From the NCBI RefSeq assembly GCF_010993775.1, contig NZ_WOTO01000032.1, forward strand, positions 1 to 64,000: a stretch of DNA of 64,000 nucleotides, in the 5' to 3' direction. A program made the translations under genes and the position numbers. Below are positions 54,731-63,264 of this stretch, one piece after another (the stretch's first letter is position 1; each line of letters starts with the position of its first letter). Under the pieces are notes generated by a model. It did not search any database, was not told where the DNA came from, and saw nothing but the letters and a program-made list of their open reading frames with translations. The stretch comes from Fodinicola feengrottensis. GTDB lineage: Bacteria; Actinomycetota; Actinomycetes; Mycobacteriales; HKI-0501.

Positions 54731-55664
54731 GTGCCCCGTAAGACGGTAAGTCAATTGAGTGGTGACGCGGGCCAGTCCACGCACGCCGCCACCGCTGTCC
54801 TCGTACGCGCCCTGCTGCCGTCGCTCTCGCCGGCCGAGCGAAGGGTCGCGCAGGCCGTTCTCGACGATTCCGCCGGGGCGTCCGCGCTGACCATCTCGGA
54901 GCTGGCCACCCGCGCCGACACCTCCGAGACGACGGTGATCCGGTTCTGCCGGGCGCTCGGCTTCTCGGGATACCCGGAGCTGCGTCTCACGCTGGCCAAG
55001 GAAGCCGGCCGGGCGGAGAGCGGCGCGGCCGGCCGGCGGATCGTCGGCAGCGACATCGGACCAGGCGACGAGCTCTCCGAGGTGGTCGACAAGATCTCCT
55101 TCGCGGACGCCCGCGCGGTTGAGAGAGACGGCTGCGCAGCTGGACGTGTCGGTCCTGGAGACCGTCGTCGACACGATTGTGGGCGCCAGCCGCGTCGATG
55201 TGTACGGCGTCGGGGCCAGCGCGTTCGTGGCGATGGACTTCCAGCAGAAGCTGCACCGGATCGGTCGGGTGTCGTTCGCCTGGTCCGACGTACACATCGC
55301 GCTCACCAGCGCCGCGCTGCTGAAGGCCGGCGACGTGGCGGTCGGCATCTCGCACACGGGGATGACCAGCGACACCGTCGACGCGCTCACCGTCGCCCGT
55401 GAGCATGGCGCGACGACGGTGGCCATCACGAACTTCCCGCGCTCGCCGATCACCGCGGTGGCGGACCACGTGCTGACCACCGCGGCCCGCGAGACGACCT
55501 TCCGGTCCGGCGCGATGTCCAGCCGGATCGCCCAGCTCACGGTGGTCGACTGCGTCTTCGTCGGGGTGGCGCAGCGGACTTACAACGAGACGCGGACCGC
55601 GCTCGAAGCGACCAGGGACGCGGTGGCTCGACGCCGGCTGTCGTCCAGATCCGGGAGATCGTGA
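54731..55664 (+). CDS. RpiR-family regulator (MurR-like), one frameshift
   Basis: About 310 residues. N-terminal HTH: LLPSLSPAERRVAQAVLDDS, LTISELATRADTSETTVIRF, CRALGFSGYPELRLTLAKEA. C-terminal SIS domain reads after a frame change at about 55105-55125: RVDVYGVGASAFVAMDFQQK, VAVGISHTGMTSDTVDALTV, the sugar-phosphate sensor. Overlaps murQ by one base. Most likely represses murQ and the divergent kinase until MurNAc-6-phosphate or a similar ligand binds. Confidence 0.88.
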
Positions 55665-56613
55665 TGACGGCAGCGCCTCGCATCGCCCCAGAGGCAGTGT
55701 CGTTCGCCAGTCCTACCGAGCTACGCAACCCGCGGACGGTCGAGATCGACCGGCTGGACACGCTCGACGTGTTGCGGATGATCAACGAAGAGGACAGCAC
55801 GGTGGCCAACGCGGTCGCCGCCGTGTTGCCGCAACTGGCCCGCGCGGTGGACTACGCGGTGGCTTCGTTGCGGGCCGGGCACCGAGTGCACTACGTCGGC
55901 GCTGGTACGTCCGGCCGCCTCGGCGCGTTGGACGCGGCCGAGCTGCTGCCCACCTTCGCGCTGGAGCCCGGCCGGGGGTGGTCGCGCACATTGCCGGCGG
56001 TCCGGCGGCCATGCTGCGCGCCGTCGAAGAGGTCGAGGACGACCCGGCCGCCGGTCGCGCCGACCTGGCCGGCGTGGAGCCCGGAGACCTGGTGATCGGG
56101 CTGGCCGCCAGCGGTCGCACGCCGTACGTCATCGGAGCGCTCGCGGCGGCCACCGAGGTGGGCGCCGCGACCGTACTGATCTCGGCTAACCCGCAGTCCG
56201 AATACCGCGACAGCGTGGATGTGAACGTCGCCCTGAACACCGGCCCCGAGGTCATCGCCGGATCGACCCGGATGAAGGCCGGTACGGCCCAGAAACTGGC
56301 GCTGAACGCGTTTTCGACGGCCGTGATGATCCGCCTCGGCCGTACCTATTCGAACCTGATGGTCCATGTGGCGGCCACCAACGACAAGCTCCGCGGTCGG
56401 CTGATCCGGGTGCTCGTCCAGGCCACCGGGTTGTCCGAGTCGGTGTGCACGCAAGCCCTGGAGGACAGCGACGGCGAGGTGAAGACCGCGCTGGTGGTCC
56501 TGCTGACAGGCAGCCCGGTCAAGGCCTCCAGGGACGCTCTCGCGGCCGCCCACGGGGTGGTACGCGACGCCATCAGCGCCGTCGACACCGCGCACCCCGT
56601 CGAAGGCCACTAA
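55664..56613 (+). CDS. murQ: N-acetylmuramic acid-6-phosphate etherase, one frameshift
   Basis: About 316 residues. Splits the lactyl ether of MurNAc-6-P to give GlcNAc-6-P. ELRNPRTVEIDRLDTLDVLR is the N-terminal signature, VHYVGAGTSGRLGALDAAEL the phosphate loop, then after a frame change at about 55968-55985 LVIGLAASGRTPYVIGAL, EVIAGSTRMKAGTAQKLALN, TYSNLMVHVAATNDKLRGR. Start ATG 55664 overlaps the regulator's stop. The TAA stop lies in the arm of the downstream hairpin. Confidence 0.93.
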
Positions 56614-56660
56614 CTCAACGTTCTCGTCGCCGTCAAGCGGCGAAAACGTTGAGTTAGTGG
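56607..56660. terminator. Bidirectional terminator hairpin behind murQ
   Basis: CCACTAACTCAACGTT (56607-56622) and its exact complement (56645-56660), further pairing GGCG/CGCC inside. It includes the murQ stop codon and separates convergent murQ and nitroreductase. It shares its middle with 53276-53332. Confidence 0.85.
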
Positions 56661-56668
56661 TGGGTTTC

Positions 56669-57278
56669 TCAGACGGTGGTGACGACCTCGTCCTGGTCGA
56701 GCCGCGGGCTGCGGTCGAACCAGGCGTTCTCGCCCGGCTGGCCCAGATTGACGACTACCAGTGTGCGGTGCCGGCCGTCGGGGAAGAACTCCTGGTCGAT
56801 GGCGGCCGCGTCGAAGCCGGTCATCGGGCCGGCGGCCAGGCCGGCGGCGCGTACGCCGAGGATGAAGTAGCCGATCTGCAGGGTCGCGTTCAGCCGGGCG
56901 TGCGGTTCCCGGTCGAGGCCCTCGAAGAGTTCCTTGGCGTCCGGCTTGTACGGGAAGGTCTTCGGGAACTCCTCGTGGAAGTCCAGGTCGGCGGCCAGGA
57001 TCGCGACCAGCGGCGCGGCGCCGGTCTTGGCCCGGTTGCCCTCGGCCAGCAGCGGCAGCAGCCGCTCGCGGGCCTGCGGCGAGCGCACCAGCACGATCCG
57101 CAGCGGCTGCTGGTTCATTTGAGGTAGGACCCCACTTGATGAGGTCATAGATCGCTTTCACCTGCTCTTCGGTGACCGGCTCGTCGGTGAAGGTGTTCGC
57201 CGTACGCGCCTCCCGGAACAGCAGGTCAGCGGCGTCATCGCTGATCTTCAGCGGACCATCTATCAGGGTGCTGGTCAT
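56669..57278 (-). CDS. Nitroreductase-family protein (RutE/HadB-like), one frameshift
   Basis: About 202 residues. ADLLFREARTANTFTDEPVT and AIYDLIKWGPTS start the FMN fold, then after a frame change at about 57115-57135 NQQPLRIVLVRSPQARERL, FHEEFPKTFPYKPDAKELF, TLQIGYFILGVRAAGLAAGP and MTGFDAAAIDQEFFPDG. The Trp-Gly-Pro-Thr/Ser and N-x-Q-P motif is that of malonic-semialdehyde-reductase-type nitroreductases. Substrate unknown. Confidence 0.85.
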
Positions 57279-57463
57279 GTCTGACTCCTTGCGGAACGAG
57301 TGCCTGTTGTCTTGCGAAACGATAATCAGCGAGGAAGTTGTTTCCTAGTAAGATATGTGGTCGGTCACACTCGGCCGCCAGTTGACAAACCTCACTGTCG
57401 GACCACCGCCGAATCGTCGTGAAAGAAACCCGAGGCAGCAGTGCATCGGAACGAGGAGCCAGC

Positions 57464-58692
57464 GTGGGCGCGGTCGCTACCCGTAAGGACCGGGCAGCCA
57501 GCTATCGGGAGGTCTTCGCCAACGGCGAGTTCCGGTCGCTGTGGCTGGCCGAGCTGGTGTCCGACGCCGGCGACCAGGTCGCCCGGGTCGCGCTTTCCCT
57601 GCTGGTCTTCTACCAGACCAAGTCCGCCGCGCTGACCGCGCTCGCCTTCGCGTTGTCGTTCCTGCCGGCGTTGTTCGGCCCGCTGCTGGCCGGTCTCGCC
57701 GACCGGTATCCGCGGCGGCGGGTGATGCTCACCGCCGACCTGCTCAGAGGGTCACTTATGGCGGCGATGGCGATCCCGGGCGTACCGCTGCCGGTCCGGT
57801 TCGCCCTGCTGTTCCTCACCCAGCTGGCAGCTTCGCCGTCCAACGCCGCCCGAGGCGCTCTGCTGGCCGACGTACTGACCGGCGACCAGCTCACCGTCGG
57901 GCAGGGGCTGCGGTCGATCGTGGGCCAGATCGCCCAGGTCGGTGGCTTCGCGGTGGGTGGGGGTGCTGACCGTCGCACTGACGCCTTACGGCGCCCTCGC
58001 GGTGAACGCGGCCAGTTTCTTCGTGTCGGCTTTGTTCATCGTTTTCGGCGTACGACGGCGGCCGGCGCCGAACGCGGGCGGCCCGGCGCTGTCGCTGTGG
58101 AAGTCCACCCGGGCCGGCGCCGCGGCTGGTGTGGTCGGACCGGCAGCTGCGGACGCTGGTCGGGCTGATCTGGATGATCGGGCTGCCGGTCACCGCCGAA
58201 GGCCTCGCCGTGCCGTACGTGGCCCGTTTAAGCGCCGCTCCGGCGGCGGTCGGCTGGTTGCTCGCATCGACTCCGGTCGGTGCTATCGCCGGTGCGTACG
58301 TGCTGACCAAACTCGCCCCGTCGCTGCGTCTGCGGTTGATGGGACCGCTCGCGGCGGCATCGGGGCTGCCGCTGCTGGTGTGCGCGTGGCATCCCAACCT
58401 GGTGGTGTCATGCCTGCTCTTCGCGCTGTCCGGAGCGGCCGCCGCCTACATGGTGGTGGCGCCACCGACCTTCATCCAGCGCACCCCGCAGGCCAGCCGC
58501 GGGCAGGCGATCGGGCTGATGTCGTCTGGCTCGATCGCCGCCCAAGGCGTCTGCCTGGCGCTCGGCGGGGTAGTCGCGGACCGCATCGGCGCCCCGGCGG
58601 CGCTAGGCGTGGCCGGAGCACTCGCGATCGCCGTGGGCGTGGCCTTGTCGCTGGCCTGGACACAAGCCGATTCCCCCACGCCGCCCACCTAA
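57464..58692 (+). CDS. MFS transporter, two frameshifts
   Basis: About 408 residues, twelve hydrophobic helices. VFANGEFRSLWLAELVSDAG is the entry helix. ADRYPRRRVMLTADLLRGSL carries the loop 2-3 motif of the major facilitator superfamily. Helices continue in a second frame after about 57950-57970 (ALTPYGALAVNAASFFVSAL) and a third after about 58115-58135 (LVGLIWMIGLPVTAEGLAVP). GTG at 57464 has GAGGAG upstream, but an earlier GTG at 57419 is possible. Drug efflux type by resemblance; cargo unknown. Confidence 0.83.
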
Positions 58693-58699
58693 CCCGTCG

Positions 58700-58851
58700 C
58701 GCACGTCGTGACAGTTTTTGTTCATTTCGCCTGGTCCGTGCGCTTTCGAGCCGATTTTTTTTTTTCGCGCGCGCGTCCTCAACCCACCCCCCACCCGATC
58801 ACTGGGTGGGGGCAAGAAGACAGCACCCGTACGACATTTTCGCGCCGTAGC
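58700..58851. repeat. Repeat family B, copy 5, inverted
   Basis: The right end GTACGACATTTTCGCGCCGT (58829-58848) is the inverted terminal repeat. Internal CCCACCCCCCACCCGATCAC and GGGTGGGGGC as in copy 4, a T10 run near 58756-58765 and CGCGCGCGCG. The left end GTCGTGACAGTTTTTG is only partly conserved. Immediately behind the MFS stop. Confidence 0.8.
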
Positions 58852-58925
58852 AGATACTTTGACACCTATCCCAGCCACACCTATCCCAGCCCCGCCCGCG
58901 CGGCGGCCGAAGGCCGCCCAGGTTC

Positions 58926-59147
58926 GTGGCGGTGGGGTGCCCGCTTTTTGGGCGCCCCGGCGACGCGGACCGGACGCGCCGCCGCAGGAACTGCGGCCAG
59001 AAACTCAGCATGCGCCGCCGCAGGAACTGCGGCCAGAAGCTCCGCGCCGCCGCAGGAACTGCGGCCAGAGGCACTACGGTGGGGTGCCCGCCCTTTGAGC
59101 ACCCTGGCGACGGGCTGGATGCGCCGCCGCCGCAGGAACTGCGGCCA
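58926..59147. repeat. Direct repeats of a 25-bp GC-rich unit upstream of WS/DGAT
   Basis: Four copies of GCGCCGCCGCAGGAACTGCG plus GCCAG (starting 58976, 59012, 59044, 59121). Each contains the palindrome CCGCAG-GAA-CTGCGG. A ~50-bp block (58930-58980) recurs at about 59077-59125 (GGTGGGGTGCCCGC, then CACCCTGGCGACGGGC). They end 25 bases before the WS/DGAT start. Confidence 0.85.
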
Positions 59148-59171
59148 ACAGCTCAGGACGGAGACCGGAGG

Positions 59172-60582
59172 ATGACCGATCGTCTGTCCGCGTTGGATGT
59201 GACGTTCCTTTACCTGGAGGGCCCGACCACGCCGATGCATGTCGGCGGGGTGGCGATTTTTCGGCCGCCGAAAGGGTTTGACTACGACCGGCTGGTGTCG
59301 CTGGTCGATCAGCGGATGGCCTTGGTGCCGCGCTACCGGCAGACCGTCCGGCACGTGCCGGGGCATCTGGCCAAGCCGGTGTGGGTGGACGCGCAGGATT
59401 TTGACATCGGCTATCACGTACGACGGTCGGCGCTGCCGCGGCCGGGGAGTCGCGGGCAGTTGGCGGAGTTGGTCGCCCGGCTGATGTCGCGGCGGCTGGA
59501 TCGTTCGCGGCCGCTGTGGGAGATGTATTTCGTCGAGGGCCTCGAAGACGGTCAGCTCGCGGTGATCACCAAGACGCACCAGGCGTTGGTCGACGGCGTC
59601 AGCGCGGTGGACATCGGGCAGGGTGATCCTGGATGTGGCGAAGACGCCGCGAGAGGTGCCCGAGCAGCCGTGGGAGCCGCGTCGGGGGCCCGGCGCGGTC
59701 GGGTTGTTGGCCGGTGCGGTGACCGAGTTGGTACGCCGGCCGTCCGCGGTCGTGGACACGCTCCGGTTGGGCATGTTGGACGCGACCGCCACCGCGTCCT
59801 CGGTGGCCGGCGCGGCGGTCGGGTTGCTGGCGGCGGTGCGTACGGCCGCGCGACCGGCGCCGGAGAGTCCGTTGAACGTGACGATCGGCGAGCAGCGCAG
59901 GTTCGCGATGGCGCGTACCAACCTGGCTGACTTCAAGCGCATCCGGGCCACCCATGGCGGCACGATCAACGACGCGATGCTGGCGACCGTGGCCGGCGCG
60001 TTGCGGTCGTGGCTGCTGACCCGCGGCGAGCCGGTCCGGTCGTCGTCGGCGATCCGCGCGATGGTGCCGGTGAGCGTACGGGCCGAGGGCACCGATCCGG
60101 ATGCCGACGAGGCCAGCGCGGCGGCCGCCAACCGGGTGTCCACCTACCTGGTCGACCTGCCGGTCGGCGAGCCGAACCCGGTCATCCGGCTGCACCAGGT
60201 CTCGTTCGCGATGCAGGCGCACGCGGACGCGGGCCAGTCGGTCGGCGCCGCCGCGTTGATCCGGGTTTCCGGGTTCGCGCCGCCGACTTTGCACGCGCTC
60301 GGCGCGAAAGCGGCGAATGGCCTGTCCCGGCGACTTTTCAACCTGGTCATCACCAACGTGCCCGGTCCGCAGTATCCGCTGTATGCCGCCGGAGCCCGGA
60401 TGACCGAGGTTTACCCGGTTGTCCCGCTGGCCCGCGGGCAGGCGCTGGCGCTGGGCATCACGTCGTACGATGGCGGGGCTTTCTTTGGTTTCAACGCGGA
60501 TCGGGACGCGATGTCCGATGTGGACGTGATCGCCGACCTGGTGGTCGAGTCTTTGGCCGAACTGGTGGGGACGACGGGATGA
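59172..60582 (+). CDS. WS/DGAT acyltransferase, one frameshift
   Basis: About 469 residues. Wax ester synthase/diacylglycerol acyltransferase family. MTDRLSALDVTFLYLEGPTT is the N-terminal signature. The active-site motif reads KTHQALVDGVS, i.e. H-Q-x3-D-G, one His instead of the usual HHxxxDG. Frame changes at about 59610-59630. Then LNVTIGEQRRFAMARTNLAD, NDAMLATVAGALRSWL, FNLVITNVPGPQYPLYAAG and GQALALGITSYDGGAFFGF. Makes neutral lipids or acyl esters. ATG at 59172 begins the conserved part, so the upstream in-frame repeats are not translated. Confidence 0.9.
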
Positions 60583-61067
60583 GGGTTTACCTGCCGGCGA
60601 CATTGCCGGCTTTGCGCACGCTCAAGGAATCCGGCGAAATACCGTTGCCGATCACCGCTTTCGCGGTCACCGCGGCGCTGCGTGAATGGTATGTGGACGA
60701 TGACGGCGAAGAGCTGGAATACGCCGCGTTCACCGAGGCGGCCCGCGCGTCGCTGCGGATGATCGACCGCGACCCGACCGCGCCGCGCCGCCGGGTGGTC
60801 ATTTCCGCGGACGTTGACGATGCGGCCGCGAAGCCGCGGCCAGATCTCGACCGGGCCGTCGTGCGGCTCGCGGATCCGGTCGTTTTCGCCGCGGTGGCGG
60901 CGATTCACGTCGACGGGGTGGCCGCGGTCGACGATGTCAGGGCGGCCGCGAACGTGGTTATCGAGGCGGATCTCGGCGACGAGGACTCACAGTTCACTGT
61001 GGACAGTGCCGAGGGTCACGAGCTGGAATGGTACGACGTCACTGAAATCGACGACCTGCTGAAATAG
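60579..61067 (+). CDS. DUF6912 protein
   Basis: 162 residues, intact. RVYLPATLPALRTLKESGEI, then FAVTAALREWYVDDDGEELE, RMIDRDPTAPRRRVVISADV and HELEWYDVTEIDDLL. DUF6912, widespread in actinobacteria and unstudied. Start overlaps the WS/DGAT stop by four bases, so translationally coupled. Confidence 0.85.
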   Translation: MRVYLPATLPALRTLKESGEIPLPITAFAVTAALREWYVDDDGEELEYAAFTEAARASLRMIDRDPTAPRRRVVISADVDDAAAKPRPDLDRAVVRLADPVVFAAVAAIHVDGVAAVDDVRAAANVVIEADLGDEDSQFTVDSAEGHELEWYDVTEIDDLLK

Positions 61068-61082
61068 ATTTGGTGAGATAAC

Positions 61083-61925
61083 ATGCATCCGTACGTGATC
61101 GCCGACGTTTTCACTGACACCGCGCTGGAAGGCAACCCGCTCGCGGTTTTCACCGGTGGCCAGGACATTCCGGCGGTACGGCTGCAGTCCGTCGCCCGCG
61201 AGATGAACCTTTCCGAAAACCGTGTTCGTGTTGCCGGCCGAACGCGGCGGACACGCCCGGATCCGGATTTTCACGCCGGCCGCGGAGCTGCCTTTCGCCG
61301 GTCACCCGACGCTCGGGACCGCGATCGTGCTGGCCCAGGAACGCGGTTTGGCGGCGATCACGTTGGAGACCGGCGCCGGGGACGTCAGGGTGACGCTGGA
61401 GCGTACTGGCGATCAGGTGGTGTCAGGGCAGATGGCGCAGCCGATTCCCAGTTGGCAACCGTACGACCGGGCCGCTGAGCTGCTCGCCGCGCTGGGCGTG
61501 CGGGTGTCCGCATTGCCGATCGAGATCTACCAGAACGGCCCACGGCACGTTTATGTGGCTTTGGACACCGAAGCCCAGGTCGCGGCCGTGAAGCCGGACC
61601 TGAGCGCGGTGGCGGCGCTTGGCACGATGGGGGGGGTCAGCACCTTCGCGGCGGCGCCGGCGACAACTGGAAGACCCGGGTGTTCTGCCCCGGGATGGGT
61701 GTCCCCGAGGACCCGGCGACCGGCTCCGCGGCCGGCCCGCTCGCCGTTCACCTGGCCCGGCACGGGCGAACCGAGTTCGGCCAGCGCATCCGGATCAGCC
61801 AGGGCGCTGAGATCGGACGTCCGTCGACCTTGTACGCCCAAGTGCACGGCCACGGCGACCAGATCGACCAGGTCCTGGTCGCCGGCTCCGCCGTCGTCGT
61901 GGCGCGCGGTGAGCTGACGATCTGA
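61083..61925 (+). CDS. PhzF-family isomerase-like protein, two frameshifts
   Basis: About 280 residues. HPYVIADVFTDTALEGNPLA starts the fold and the catalytic Glu lies in REMNLSEN. After a frame change at about 61215-61235: ARIRIFTPAAELPFAGHPTL. After a second at about 61650-61670: RVFCPGMGVPEDPATGSAAG (the phosphate/carboxylate loop) and VHLARHGRTEFGQRIRISQG. Diaminopimelate-epimerase-like two-domain fold. Related enzymes act in phenazine synthesis; no phenazine genes are near, so the role is unknown. Confidence 0.88.
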
Positions 61926-62011
61926 CTCTGCCCGTACGCGCCCATTTTCGCCGACCGTAACTCTCCGTGACCTGAATGATTGCCCAGAGTACGGGGTGTT
62001 GCGGCCAAACC

Positions 62012-63106
62012 TCAGGCGGCGCGTTTGGGCTTCACGACGGCGGCGACCGCGGCGCCGATGATGAGGCCGACGAAGACCCCGATCACGCCGTACATCATGA
62101 ACGAGAACGCGGTGAACGTGATGTCGAGCTTGGCGCCGCTGGTCTCGGTGCCGAAGATCAGCAGCGTCACGCAGCTCAGCCCGGCTGACACCACCCGGAT
62201 GGCGCCGGGGATCACGCCCGCCAGCAGGCCGGCTCGTACCTCGCGGCCAGCCACCATGCCGGACCGTACGAGCCCGGGCACCAGGCACGCGACCGCGATG
62301 GCCACGAAGAGGACTTCCTCCACGACGTTGGTGACCACCGCGAAAGCGGTCAGTGTGCTCTGTGACGTGCCTTCGGAGTAGATCAGCCAGTGCACCACGA
62401 TCTCGGAGATCAGCGTGCCGATGAACCGGATCACCAACCCGACGATCGCAGCCGCCAGCACGCCGGCGATCACGGTACGAGTGGGCCGGATCAGCGCGCG
62501 AGCAGACCGCACAGGACGGACGAGACCAGCACGGTCAGCATGACGGCGAGCCCGCGTGGGACGCCGTCGTGGAAGAGCACCACGCTGCCGGCGATGACGG
62601 CCGGCACCAGGCCGGTCGCCACCGACACCAGGATCACCACCACGGGCAGCGGCAGCCGGGGCTGGCGGGCCGCGACCATGCTGGCCACCGCGGCGGCCAG
62701 CACGCTGGTCGCGCCGGCCACCGCGGCCACACTGGTCAGCGTCAGGTCTCGGTTGCTGGTGAAGAACGGAAACGCATAGAGCAGCAGCAGAGTCAGCACC
62801 ACGTACAACGCCGACAGCACGGTGGTCACGCCCGCTGAGCGGACGGACTGCCGCATCTCCCGCATGTCCGGCCGCGGCGGGCCCGCTGGTGGTTGTTGCT
62901 GGCCCTGGTACGGGTAGGGGCCAGGCCCAGGCTGGCCGGGCTGCGGCGGTCGCGGGTAGCTCTGCTGCGGCCCGGGCTGCCACTGCGGCGCCCCGGGGGT
63001 GGCCGCCGACCGGATTCGTGGGATATCCGCCCACCGGCCCGGTGGGTTGCTGGCCCTGGCCTTGGTACGGCCCCGGTCCGTACGGTGGCACTGCGCCGGT
63101 CGTCAT
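62012..63106 (-). CDS. Multi-pass membrane protein with Pro/Gly-rich N terminus, two frameshifts
   Basis: About 360 residues. N-terminal Pro/Gln/Gly-rich stretch (PPYGPGPYQGQGQQPTGP), then, in a second frame (about 62491-62870), hydrophobic helices TVLSALYVVLTLLLLYAFPF, SVLAAAVASMVAA, VVVILVSVATGLVPAVIAGS. After about 62505, helices VIAGVLAAAIVGLVIRFIGT, VLFVAIAVACLVPGLV and YGVIGVFVGLIIGAAVAAVV. Family not recognised. Convergent with PhzF and divergent from pruA. Confidence 0.7.
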   Translation of the reverse strand: MTTGAVPPYGPGPYQGQGQQPTGPVGGYPTNPVGGHPRGAAVAARAAAELPATAAARPAWAWPLPVPGPATTTSGPAAAGHAGDAAVRPLSGRDHRAVGVVRGADSAAALCVSVLHQQPRPDADQCGRGGRRDQRAGRRGGQHGRGPPAPAAAARGGDPGVGGDRPGAGRHRRQRGALPRRRPTRARRHADRAGLVRPVRSARALIRPTRTVIAGVLAAAIVGLVIRFIGTLISEIVVHWLIYSEGTSQSTLTAFAVVTNVVEEVLFVAIAVACLVPGLVRSGMVAGREVRAGLLAGVIPGAIRVVSAGLSCVTLLIFGTETSGAKLDITFTAFSFMMYGVIGVFVGLIIGAAVAAVVKPKRAA

Positions 63107-63264
63107 CGACTACCTCGTTCCCGCTCGCGGTCAGGCCGAGCCTATCCATCCCCGGCCACCGGCCCGTACGCGCTGCCCACGGCCCCGGCACCGTGTCAGG
63201 ATGGGCGGCAGAGGCGGCCGGAGTGTCCACAAGACGCGGGCCGAAGCGAATTCGAGGAGGAACG

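Noticed and set aside
58926..59147. CRISPR array
   Set aside because: Repeat spacing is irregular, spacers are short and one is repeat-derived, no cas genes nearby.
58718..59930. Upstream in-frame extension of WS/DGAT through the direct repeats
   Set aside because: Conserved protein starts at MTDRLSALD (59172). The extension is repeat-derived Pro/Glu/Arg-rich and not shared by the family.
61083..61925. Phenazine biosynthesis gene
   Set aside because: PhzF family is broad; no other phz genes are close.
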